DNA of 64,000 nucleotides. Source: Acidipropionibacterium sp. (GTDB taxonomy: Bacteria > Actinomycetota > Actinomycetes > Propionibacteriales > Propionibacteriaceae). Made by a program: the position numbers and the translations under genes. The stretch covers positions 397,152 to 461,151 of the forward strand of contig JALCLH010000001.1 of the NCBI GenBank assembly GCA_022647765.1. Reading direction: 5' to 3'. The notes under the pieces were generated by a model. It saw only the letters and a program-made list of their open reading frames with translations. It was not told where the DNA came from and made no database searches. Positions 1-9,051 of the stretch are shown here, piece after piece. The first letter of the stretch is position 1; every line of letters starts with the position of its first letter.

Positions 1-2
1 AC

Positions 3-1217
3 GGGGTGCGCATCCACGTCGCCGGGATCGACCTGATCCGCGACGGCGACGGCGCCATGCGGGTGCTGGAGGACAATGTCCGGATTCCCTCGGGGGTCTC
101 CTACGTCCTCACCAACCGTGCGGCGATGGCCGGTGCGATGCCGGAGGTGATGCGCCAGTACGACGTCCAGCCGGTCGACACCTACCCCTACCGGCTGCGG
201 GCCGCGCTGGAGGCGGCGGCTCCGGCCGGGGTGAGCGAGCCCAATATCGTGGTGCTGACCCCCGGGATGTACAACTCGGCCTATTACGAGCACTCCCTGC
301 TGGCGCGCACGATGGGCGTGCCGCTGGTCGAGGGCCCCGACCTGGTCTGTCAGGGCGGGCGGGTCTATGTGCGCACCACCACGGGTCTCAACCGGGTCGA
401 CGTCATCTATCGCAGGGTCGACGACGAGTTCCTCGATCCCGTGCACTTCCGCGGCGATTCCGTGCTGGGTGCGGCGGGCCTGGTCTCGGCGATGGCCAAC
501 GGCACCGTCACGGTGGCCAACGGGATCGGCAACGGGGTCGCCGACGACAAGCTGATCTACACCTATCTCCCCGATCTGATCCGCTACTACTGCGGAGAGG
601 AGCCGGTGCTGCCGAATGTGGACTCCTGGCGTCTGGAGGAGCCAGGGGCCCTCGAAGAGGTCCTCGACCGGCTCGACGAGCTGGTGGTCAAACCGGTCGA
701 CGGCTCCGGCGGCAAGGGAATCCTGATGGGCCCGCAGTGCTCCAAGAAGGAGCTGGACGCCGCCCGGATCAAACTGCGCGCCGATCCACGGGGCTGGATC
801 GCCCAGCCGCTGGTCCAGCTGTCGACCGTCCCGACCTTCGTCGGTGACCGGTTGCAGCCCCGGCGGGTGGACCTGCGGCCCTTCGCCGTCAACGACGGGG
901 ACGCCATCTGGGTGCTTCCCGGCGGGCTCACCAGGGTGGCGCTGAGGGAGGGCCAGTTCATCGTCAACTCCTCCCAGGGCGGCGGTTCCAAGGACACCTG
1001 GGTACTGGCGAACCGCCACCCGGTCGAGGCCCCTCCGGTGCCGGCCATCGAGTTGCAGGCCAGTGCGGCCGAGATCGCCGCCGTGCCGCTGGCCGGCAGC
1101 GAGCCGATGGACAGACCGGACAGCTCGGTCTGGGAGGCCCAGCAGGGCCAGCAGCAGCAGGGACGCCTGAGCGCCCCGGCCCTCGATGAGGCGGAAGAGG
1201 TGGTGAAGCCATGCTGA
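3..1217 (+). CDS. Circularly permuted ATP-grasp family protein (5'-truncated by window edge)
   Basis: ORF open from the window start; [32 protein letters not shown] and [11 protein letters not shown] motifs; followed by alpha-E and transglutaminase genes, the usual neighbourhood. Confidence 0.88.
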   Translation, partial: GVRIHVAGIDLIRDGDGAMRVLEDNVRIPSGVSYVLTNRAAMAGAMPEVMRQYDVQPVDTYPYRLRAALEAAAPAGVSEPNIVVLTPGMYNSAYYEHSLLARTMGVPLVEGPDLVCQGGRVYVRTTTGLNRVDVIYRRVDDEFLDPVHFRGDSVLGAAGLVSAMANGTVTVANGIGNGVADDKLIYTYLPDLIRYYCGEEPVLPNVDSWRLEEPGALEEVLDRLDELVVKPVDGSGGKGILMGPQCSKKELDAARIKLRADPRGWIAQPLVQLSTVPTFVGDRLQPRRVDLRPFAVNDGDAIWVLPGGLTRVALREGQFIVNSSQGGGSKDTWVLANRHPVEAPPVPAIELQASAAEIAAVPLAGSEPMDRPDSSVWEAQQGQQQQGRLSAPALDEAEEVVKPC

Positions 1218-2122
1218 GCCGGATGGCGGAGTCGATGTTCTGGATCGGGCGCTACCTGGAGCGTGCCGAGGACATCGCCCGGGTGCTCCAGGTGCACCTG
1301 GAGGTGACGGCGGAGGAGACCGGGCGTCGGCGCAGCGCCAACTCCAGCGCGCTGCTGGCGAGCCTGGGCGCCGAGCCCACCGAGAAGGCCGGTCCGACGG
1401 AGGTCTGGCAGGTGCTGGGCCATGATCCGGAATCCCCGGTCTCGATCGTCTCGGCCCTGTCGAGCTGCCGGCAGGCCGCCCGGAGGGCCCGCGAGGTGCT
1501 CTCCCTGGGCACCTGGGAGGAGATCAATCGGGCCTGGCGCGCGGTGGCTCAGGGGCAGCTCAACAGCACCTATCAGCAGCTCGCGCTGCGCACCGTGCTG
1601 GACCACTGCTACGCGATCACCGGGATCATCTCCTCGACGATGACCCACGACGAGGGATGGGAGTTCCATCACCTCGGCCGGTGCATCGAGCGGATCGACA
1701 TCACCGCCAGGCTGATCTCGGTGGCGCCCAGCGGCGAGGGCGCCAGCCAGACCGCCACGCTGCGGGCCTGCGGTGCCGATCACGCCTTTCTGATCAGCCG
1801 CGGCGGCGACCGCAGCAAGGGGGCGGTGATCGACTTCCTGCTGCGCGACCGGCTCAGCCCGCGCTCGGTGGTGCACTGCCTCGACGAGGCCGACGAATGC
1901 CTTGAGCGTCTCGACGTGGGGCGGCGCACCGGATTCCAGTCCGACGCCCAGCGGCTGCTCGGGCGGGCCCGCGCCGAGATCGAGTACCGTTCCGAGGGGT
2001 CCCTGCTGGACGGGCTCGCCGATCAGATGGCGGGACTGAGCCGTACCTGCCACCGGGCGACCGACGCTCTGTCGGCTCACTACTTCCAAGGGGCCGACGC
2101 GTCCCAGTGGCATGAGGGATGA
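1211..2122 (+). CDS. Alpha-E domain-containing protein (DUF403)
   Basis: [31 protein letters not shown]; overlaps the end of the ATP-grasp gene. Confidence 0.88.
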   Translation: MLSRMAESMFWIGRYLERAEDIARVLQVHLEVTAEETGRRRSANSSALLASLGAEPTEKAGPTEVWQVLGHDPESPVSIVSALSSCRQAARRAREVLSLGTWEEINRAWRAVAQGQLNSTYQQLALRTVLDHCYAITGIISSTMTHDEGWEFHHLGRCIERIDITARLISVAPSGEGASQTATLRACGADHAFLISRGGDRSKGAVIDFLLRDRLSPRSVVHCLDEADECLERLDVGRRTGFQSDAQRLLGRARAEIEYRSEGSLLDGLADQMAGLSRTCHRATDALSAHYFQGADASQWHEG

Positions 2123-2125
2123 TCG

Positions 2126-2968
2126 ATGACCTCCACATTGCGTATTCAGCACCGCACCGACGTGCACTACGACGGGCCGGTGACACAGAGCTTCGACGAG
2201 GTGCGGATGACCCCGTTGTACTCGGACTCCCAGCTCATCCGGAGCACCTCGATCACCATCACCCCCCAGCCGTGGCACTTCTCCTACGTCGACTACTGGG
2301 GCACCCAGGTCACCTCCTTCGAGCTCCACTCGCCCCACGACCGGCTCACCATCAACGCCGACACCACCCTGGACATCGTCAAGCTGCCGCACCTGGACTC
2401 CGGGATGAAGCTGTCGGAGGTCTCGGCCGGTCATGAGCGCTGGTACGAGTACGTCGTCAACTCCCCGGTCACCAGGCCGGGGGAGGAGCTGCTCGGGCGG
2501 GTCCGCGAGCTCGTCGACGACTCGATGACGATCTGCCAGATCGGCCACGTGATCTCCGAGATGATCCACGAGGAGATGCGCTACGTCCCCGGATCGACCC
2601 GCGTCGACACCACCGCCCAGCAGGCCTGGGAGGCCAGATCGGGGGTCTGCCAGGATTTCGCCCACCTGGTGATCGGGTGCCTGCGGAGCCTGGAGATCCC
2701 GGCCCGGTACGTGTCGGGGTATGTGATGCCGCGCACCGAGGCCACCCTCGGCGAGCCGGTCGAGGGCCAGACTCACGCCTGGGTGCAGTGGTGGGACGGC
2801 GTCTGGAACGGCTTCGACCCCACCAACCTGGTCGAGACCGGGGAGAGCCACGCCCGGGTCGGATGCGGCCGCGAGTACGCCGACGTCGCCCCCTTCAAGG
2901 GAGTGTTCAGCGGGTCGGGGACGACGTCCACCTACGAGGCCGCGGTCATCATCCGCAAGCTTGCCTGA
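2126..2968 (+). CDS. Transglutaminase-like family protein
   Basis: GVCQDFAHLVIGCLRSLEIPARYVSGY, THAWVQWWDGVWNGFDPTN catalytic Cys/His/Asp signature. Confidence 0.9.
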   Translation: MTSTLRIQHRTDVHYDGPVTQSFDEVRMTPLYSDSQLIRSTSITITPQPWHFSYVDYWGTQVTSFELHSPHDRLTINADTTLDIVKLPHLDSGMKLSEVSAGHERWYEYVVNSPVTRPGEELLGRVRELVDDSMTICQIGHVISEMIHEEMRYVPGSTRVDTTAQQAWEARSGVCQDFAHLVIGCLRSLEIPARYVSGYVMPRTEATLGEPVEGQTHAWVQWWDGVWNGFDPTNLVETGESHARVGCGREYADVAPFKGVFSGSGTTSTYEAAVIIRKLA

Positions 2969-3077
2969 GCCGAGTTGATCGAAGCGGGACGCCGTTCTCC
3001 GGTAAGATCTGCGCGGATCGTTGCCTGGCCACGCCGAAGGGCGGCGGAGGGCTCAGCGCGGTCGGAAAGGTCGTCAC

Positions 3078-4837
3078 GTGTTGACGCGCATGTCTGAGCT
3101 GTTCGTCCGGACCCTGCGGGAGGATCCCGCCGACGCCGAGGTTCCCAGCCACCGCTGGCTGGTGCGCGCCGGGTACATCCGGCGGGCGGCCCCCGGCATC
3201 TACACCTGGCTGCCGCTGGGCCTGAAGGTGCTGCGCAAGGTGGAGGGCATCGTCCGCGAGGAGATGGACGCCATGGGCGCCCAGGAGGTGCTCTTCCCGG
3301 CCCTGCTGCCCTCGGAGCCCTACAAGCAGACCGACCGCTGGGTCGAGTACGGCGACAACCTGTTCCGGCTGCAGGACCGCAAGCACGTCGACATGCTGCT
3401 GGGGCCCACCCACGAGGAGATGTTCACCCTCCTGGTGAAGGACCTCTACTCCTCCTACAAGGACCTGCCGCTGGCGCTCTACCAGATCCAGACCAAGTAC
3501 CGCGACGAGGCCCGTCCCCGCGCCGGAATCCTGCGCGGCCGCGAGTTCGTGATGAAGGACTCCTACTCCTTCGACGTCGACGACGCCGGCCTGGACGCCT
3601 CCTACGACCGGCATCGCAAGGCCTACATCCGGATCTTCGACCGGCTCGGCTTCGACTACGCCATCGTCAAGGCGATGTCGGGGCCGATGGGCGGATCGCG
3701 CTCCGAGGAGTTCCTGGCGGTCTCTCCCAACGGCGAGGACACCTTCGTGCGCTCTCCCGGAGGCTATGCCGCCAATGTCGAGGCGGTGAGCGTTCCCGCT
3801 CCCGAGCCGCTGGACTACTCGCAGGTGCCGGCCCCCGAGGTCGTCGAGACCCCGGACGTGCCGACCATCGACACCTTGGTGGCGATGGCCAATGAGGTCA
3901 AGCCGCGCGTCGATCGGCCCTGGACCGGCGCCGACACCCTCAAGAATGTGGTGTTCATGGTCACGGCCCCCGACGGCACCAAGGAGCCGCTGGCGATCGG
4001 GCTGCCCGGCGACCGCGAGGTCGACGAGAGCCGGCTGGCGGCCGCCCTGGAGCCGGCGGTAGCCGAGCCCTTCGGCGAGGAGGACTTCGCCACCCGTCCG
4101 GCCCTGGTGAAGGGATACATCGGGCCGGGGGCGCTGGGGGAGAAGAACTCCTCGAAGGTGCGCTACCTGGTCGACCCGCGGGTGGTCACGGGTACCAGCT
4201 GGATCACCGGCGCCGACCAGGACGGCCACCACGTGTTCAATCTGGTGGCCGGGCGCGACTTCACCCCGGACGGCACCATCGACGTCGCCGAGGTGCGCGA
4301 GGGTGATCCCGGCCCCCGACGGGTCCGGTCCGCTCACCCTCACCCGGGGCATCGAGATGGGCCACATCTTCCAGCTCGGCCGCAAGTACGCCGAGGCTCT
4401 GGGGCTGAAGGTTCTCGACCAGAACGGGAAACTGGTCACCGTGACGATGGGCTCCTACGGGGTCGGCGTTTCCCGGGCAGGTGGCCGCCGTGGCCGAGTA
4501 CACCTGCGACGACCGTGGCCTGGCCTGGCCGCGCGAGCTGGCCCCCTTCGACGTCCACGTGCTGGCCACCGGCAAGAGCGCCGATGTCGTCGAGGAGGCG
4601 GCGAGGATCGCCGGCGAGCTCACCGACGCCGGCCTGGATGTGCTCTTCGACGACCGCAAGGCGTCCCCCGGCGTCAAGTTCGCCGATTCCGAGGTGCTCG
4701 GGATGCCGACCTCCGTGGTGGTCGGCCGCGGTCTCAAGAACGGCGTCGTGGAGATCCGCGACCGCCGCTCCGGCGCCAACCGCGAGGTGCCGGTGGCCGA
4801 TGCCGTCGCCGAGATCCTCTCCGAGGTGCGTGGCTGA
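3078..4837 (+). CDS. proS: Proline--tRNA ligase (two apparent +1 frameshifts near 4309 and 4480)
   Basis: Start [22 protein letters not shown]; continues in ORF 4303..4932 ([23 protein letters not shown]) and ORF 4481..4837 ([27 protein letters not shown]). Confidence 0.92.
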
Positions 4838-4841
4838 GGCT

Positions 4842-5628
4842 GTGCCCGTCTCATTCCAGGTCATGGTCCTGCTCATCCTCGCCGCCCTGCTCGCCGGTTG
4901 GGTGGACGCCGTGGTCGGGGGAGGCGGGCTGATCCAACTGCCGAGCCTGCTGCTCGGGTTGCCCCCGAACACGCCGGTGGCCACCATCGCCGGGACCAAC
5001 AAGGTGGCCTCCTTCGCCGGGACGCTGACCGCGGCGACCGCCTATCTGCAATCGGTGACGGTGCGCTGGCCCTGCGCCCTGATCCTGATGGCCGGCTCCT
5101 ACCTGGGCTCCAGTGGAGGCGCCCGGCTGGTGCAGTTCCTGCCCAAACGCTGGTTCATGCCGATCGTGCTGGTGGTCCTGGTGGGAGTCGGGATCCTCAC
5201 CTGGCGCCGCCCGACGATGGGTCTGGACGGCCCGGATTCGCTATCGGGGCGCCGGTCTGTACCTGAGGCTGGCGCTGATCGGGCTGGTCATCGGCTGCTA
5301 CGACGGGGCGATCGGTCCGGGCACCGGCACCTTCTTCGTGATCGCCCTGGTCGGTCTGGTCGGCTACGGCTTCCTGGAGGCCTCGGCGATGGCGAAGCTG
5401 GCCAACCTCACCACCAATGCGGCGGCCCTGGTGGTGTTCTGGATTCACGGCGTCATCTGGTGGCGAGTCGGCCTGATGATGGCCGTGGCCAATGTCGTGG
5501 GCGGCTGGGTGGGGGCGCGGATGGCGGTGCGCCACGGGAATCAGTTCGTGCGCCGGGTGTTCCTGGTGACGGTGGCCGGTCTGTCGGTCAAACTCGGCTG
5601 GGACACCGTGACCAGTTTTCTTCCGTAG
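4842..5628 (+). CDS. TauE/SafE family sulfite exporter-like permease (one apparent +1 frameshift near 5234)
   Basis: [37 protein letters not shown] in one frame; [20 protein letters not shown] in the next. Confidence 0.85.
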
Positions 5629-5647
5629 TCGCTCAGACCCAGCCGGG
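5626..5647. repeat. 22-bp direct repeat, left copy (tagtcgctcagacccagccggg)
   Basis: 21/22 identical to 6011..6032; contains the tauE-like stop codon. Confidence 0.9.
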
Positions 5648-5763
5648 GCACCACAGGCTGGCGCCAAGCGTAGATGAGGCGTCTCGTGGCGGAAGAGGCG
5701 TCTCGTCGTTGTGGTGGGTGGGGATTCCGGTGCTCAGGGCCGTCGACGTCGAGTGCATGGTGA

Positions 5764-5830
5764 TGAAATCGGCCACATACCGGCCGCCCTCTGGATAATC
5801 CACAGGCCGGGCCGTATGTGGCCGATTTCA
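5764..5830. repeat. 67-bp inverted repeat with perfect 17-bp outer arms
   Basis: tgaaatcggccacatac (5764-5780) is the exact reverse complement of gtatgtggccgatttca (5814-5830); interior is a further imperfect palindrome. Confidence 0.92.
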
Positions 5831-6010
5831 GTGAAGGTCTGTCTGAGGTTCTCCTGGAAACGGCCACCTGGCGACCGCGAACCGGATATTCCAGGCCGTG
5901 GCCCGTCTGTGGCCATGTTCGGGGCATCCAGCACGATCGTGGCCATGTCTGTCGGTGAATGCTGCACTCACTGGATGCCGACGACCAGTGGCCCCCTGGA
6001 TCTAATCCCC

Positions 6011-6032
6011 TAGTCGTTCAGACCCAGCCGGG
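6011..6032. repeat. 22-bp direct repeat, right copy (tagtcgttcagacccagccggg)
   Basis: 21/22 identical to 5626..5647; contains the stop codon of the convergent minus-strand gene. Confidence 0.9.
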
Positions 6033-6959
6033 CCATGCCGGCATCGCCGCACCGTACTGGAGAGCCTGGGACAGCGGTGCGCTCATCGCGGTGACCGCTG
6101 CGGTGCGCTCGGCCCCACGGGTGGCCGCGGCCACTCGACCCCAGCCGGCCAGGACGCCGAGCTCCAGACTGCTCCACAGGGTTTTCGTCGAGGCGGCGGT
6201 CGAGGGGGTCGCGGGCATGGGATACCCGGGCAGCAGTGGGGTGGGGGTGGCCGATGCGGAGCGCAGCTCGGCCCGCAGCCGCGCCCGTTCGAGGTTGACC
6301 TCGCTGAGCCGCTCGAGTCCGTCCTCGCGCAGCGGATCACTGGCGGGCAGCCGTCCGATGCCCCACTCCAGGCCCGTCGCCAGATCGTTGAGACGGCTCA
6401 GCAGCACCTGCCGGGCGGCAACCGCCGGTTCGGCGGGCAGCGTCACCGGATACACCTGGCCGGTCTGCGGGGCGGGACCGGAAGCGGTGATCGTGGTGCA
6501 GAAGCAGGACAGGCTGGCCCACAGCAGGGACATCCCGGAGTCGGCGGCCTGCCCTGCGGTCCTCAGATAGTCCTTGCCGGCGGTGCGTTCGGCGGCCAGC
6601 AGCTGGGCGGCGGAGACCTTCGCGACGCCCGGACTGGCACTGGGCGAGGGAACCGGGATCACCGGAGTGGTGTCGGCATTGCGGCCGGCCAGCGGATCGG
6701 CCTGGGCCAGCACGGTGGCGTGGCCGAGGTGCGCGGCGGCGATCCCGGCCAGTCCGGCCGAGCGGGCCAGATCCGCCAGGGAGGCCTCGGTGGAGACCGC
6801 GGCGCGCCGCTCGGCGGTGACCTGCGGCGTCGGAGACGGGGAGGTGCGAGCCTCGGTGCCGACCAGCGGGGAGACCCGGTAGCAGCCGGTCAGCCCCAGA
6901 GGCACCAGCGAGAGCCCCACTGCCAGGACCGCTCGTCTGCTGGGGGTGCCGAAGGTCAT
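6018..6959 (-). CDS. Putative lipoprotein, DUF4439 / ferritin-like fold
   Basis: MTFGTPSRRAVLAVGLSLVPLGLTGC lipobox; C-terminal helical domain resembling DUF4439, typically found upstream of rimP. Confidence 0.68.
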   Translation of the reverse strand: MTFGTPSRRAVLAVGLSLVPLGLTGCYRVSPLVGTEARTSPSPTPQVTAERRAAVSTEASLADLARSAGLAGIAAAHLGHATVLAQADPLAGRNADTTPVIPVPSPSASPGVAKVSAAQLLAAERTAGKDYLRTAGQAADSGMSLLWASLSCFCTTITASGPAPQTGQVYPVTLPAEPAVAARQVLLSRLNDLATGLEWGIGRLPASDPLREDGLERLSEVNLERARLRAELRSASATPTPLLPGYPMPATPSTAASTKTLWSSLELGVLAGWGRVAAATRGAERTAAVTAMSAPLSQALQYGAAMPAWPGWV

Positions 6960-7028
6960 GGCTGCAAGGGTATCGGTCGTCTCGTAGTATGGCGTCCACA
7001 ACCGCAATCACAACAGGATGAGGCAGGG

Positions 7029-7556
7029 ATGAACGAGAACCAGCTCACGGACGTCGTCGAGCCGCTGCTCGCGCAGTTCGGCATGGAGCTCGACAAGTTG
7101 GAGGTCGTCTCGGCCGGACGCCGCCGGCTGGTGCGCATCACCGTCGACGGGGACGGTGCCGACGGCCACGGACCCGGTCTGGACGAGATCGGCCAGGCCT
7201 CCGCCGCGATCTCCAGAACCCTCGACGAGTCCACCCAGACCGGTCAGGCGCCCTACACCCTCGAGGTCACCTCTCGCGGCGTCTCGACTCCCCTGAGCAA
7301 GCCGCGCCACTACCGGCGCAACCTCGGCCGCCTGCTGGCCGTCACCCTCGAGCCGGTCGATGGGGCGAAGCCCGAGAAGCTCACCGGACGGATCACCGCG
7401 TCCACCGAGACCACCGTCACCCTGGAGGTGCCGGCCCCCGGCTCCAAACCGCACAAGCCGCTCACGGCCAGCCGTGAGATCCCGCTCGACCAGATCCGGC
7501 GCGCCGTCGTGCAGGTCGAGCTCAACCGCAAGCCTGAGAATTCTGAGGAGAACTGA
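7029..7556 (+). CDS. rimP: Ribosome maturation factor RimP
   Basis: MNENQLTDVVEPLLAQFGMELDKLEVVSAGRRRLVRITVDGD; upstream of nusA. Confidence 0.92.
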   Translation: MNENQLTDVVEPLLAQFGMELDKLEVVSAGRRRLVRITVDGDGADGHGPGLDEIGQASAAISRTLDESTQTGQAPYTLEVTSRGVSTPLSKPRHYRRNLGRLLAVTLEPVDGAKPEKLTGRITASTETTVTLEVPAPGSKPHKPLTASREIPLDQIRRAVVQVELNRKPENSEEN

Positions 7557-7557
7557 G

Positions 7558-8550
7558 ATGGATATCGATCTGGCCGCGCTGCGGATGATCGAGCGCGAGA
7601 AGGAGATTCCCCTCGACTACCTCGTGGAGACCCTCGAGGACGCCCTGCTCAATGCCTACGCCAAGACCGAGCACCCGGTGACGGGCGCCCGGGTGGAGCT
7701 GGACCGCAAGACCGGCAATGTCGCGGTGATGGTGCCCGAGACCAATGAGGAGGGGGAGATCATCGGCTGGTCCGACGGCACCCCCTCCGACTTCGGCCGG
7801 GTGGCCGCGTCCACCGCCCGCCAGGTGATCTTCCAGCGGCTCAGGGAGGCCGAGGACGAGCAGAAGTACGGCCAGTTCCAGGCCGTGGAGGGGGATGTCG
7901 TGACCGGCGTCGTCCAGCAGTCCTACCGGGACAACCGGACGGTGCGCGTCGACCTCGGCGCGATCGAGGCCATCATGCCGCCGGCCGAGCAGGTCCCCGG
8001 CGAGAAGTACACCCACGGACGCCGGCTGCGGGTCTACGTGGTCGCGGTCCGCAAGGAGGTCCGGGGCCCACAGGTGGTCGTCTCGCGCACCCACCCCAAC
8101 CTGGTCCGCAAGCTCTTCGCCCTCGAGGTGCCCGAGATCGAGCAGGGAGTCGTCGAGATCAAGGCGCTGGCCCGGGAGGCCGGCCACCGCTCGAAGATCG
8201 CCGTCACCTCGCACAATCCCGATGTCTCCGCCAAGGGGGCCTGCATCGGCCCGATGGGCCAGCGGGTCCGCGCGGTGATGCACGAGCTGGACGACGAGAA
8301 GATCGACATCATCGACTGGTCCGAGGATCCGGCCACATTCGTGGGGGCCGCGCTGTCCCCGGCGAAGGTCAAGAGCGTCACCGTCGTCGACCCCGTCACC
8401 CGCTCCACCCGGGTGATCGTGCCCGACTACCAGCTCTCCCTGGCGATCGGCCGGGAGGGGCAGAACGCCCGGCTGGCCAACCGGCTCACCGGCTGGCGCA
8501 TCGACATCCAGCCCGACAACCCCGTCGGCCCCGCCCCCGACCAGCGGTGA
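7558..8550 (+). CDS. nusA: Transcription termination/antitermination factor NusA
   Basis: S1 and KH domains: VSRTHPNLVRKLFALEVPEIEQGVVEIKALAREAGHRSKIAV. Confidence 0.96.
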   Translation: MDIDLAALRMIEREKEIPLDYLVETLEDALLNAYAKTEHPVTGARVELDRKTGNVAVMVPETNEEGEIIGWSDGTPSDFGRVAASTARQVIFQRLREAEDEQKYGQFQAVEGDVVTGVVQQSYRDNRTVRVDLGAIEAIMPPAEQVPGEKYTHGRRLRVYVVAVRKEVRGPQVVVSRTHPNLVRKLFALEVPEIEQGVVEIKALAREAGHRSKIAVTSHNPDVSAKGACIGPMGQRVRAVMHELDDEKIDIIDWSEDPATFVGAALSPAKVKSVTVVDPVTRSTRVIVPDYQLSLAIGREGQNARLANRLTGWRIDIQPDNPVGPAPDQR

Positions 8551-8816
8551 GCGTGGCGGGGGAGCGACGCCCCGAGCGCACCTGCGTCGGCTGCCGCCAG
8601 AAGGGCGACCCGGCGACCATGGTCCGCTTCGTGCTGGTCCGCGGCCAGGGCTTCCGCCCGACGGTCCGGCTCGACCCGACCTCCACGGCGCCCGGTCGCG
8701 GCGCACACCTGCACCCGGATCCGCAGTGCTGGGCGGCCGCCCGGCGAGGCGGCTTCGCCCGGTCCTTCCGGCAACGGGTGCAGGTGGAGGCTCCCGAGGT
8801 CGACTGGCTGCGGTAG
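8547..8816 (+). CDS. YlxR family RNA-binding protein (DUF448)
   Basis: PERTCVGCRQKGDPATMVRFV; between nusA and infB. Confidence 0.88.
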   Translation: MSVAGERRPERTCVGCRQKGDPATMVRFVLVRGQGFRPTVRLDPTSTAPGRGAHLHPDPQCWAAARRGGFARSFRQRVQVEAPEVDWLR

Positions 8817-9051
8817 GCGCAGGAGATCGAAGACGCCGGAATTGGCTGGGACCGTCATGTTCGGTATGCTCGGCAACGCATGTCTTCCGGAAATCACCGG
8901 AGACCTCACCGAACTATGCCCTTCTCCCGACGGAGCCAGGGGCTGACAAGAAAGTGAGCAGTCGCTCATGACCACTCGATGAGTACGCATCAATGAGCAA
9001 TCGCAACATCTAGTTGGCCCGAGCCAACACGGCCGGGTCCGAAGGAGAGTA

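Noticed and set aside
587-2851. 754-aa minus-strand ORF opposite the ATP-grasp operon
   Set aside because: Antisense shadow ORF of three well-supported plus-strand genes.
4303-4837. Programmed ribosomal frameshifting in proS
   Set aside because: Two consecutive +1 shifts without slippery/stimulatory features, and the same type of shift occurs in a dozen unrelated genes; sequencing error is simpler.
3021-5798. 925-aa ORF joining proS and the TauE-like permease as a fusion protein
   Set aside because: Produced by frameshifts: the proS tail (4481-4837) and its stop are in another frame; the genes are separate.
9013-9028. gttggc-ccga-gccaac hairpin 23 nt before infB as a riboswitch
   Set aside because: 6-bp stem with tetraloop only; too small to support a specific regulatory claim.
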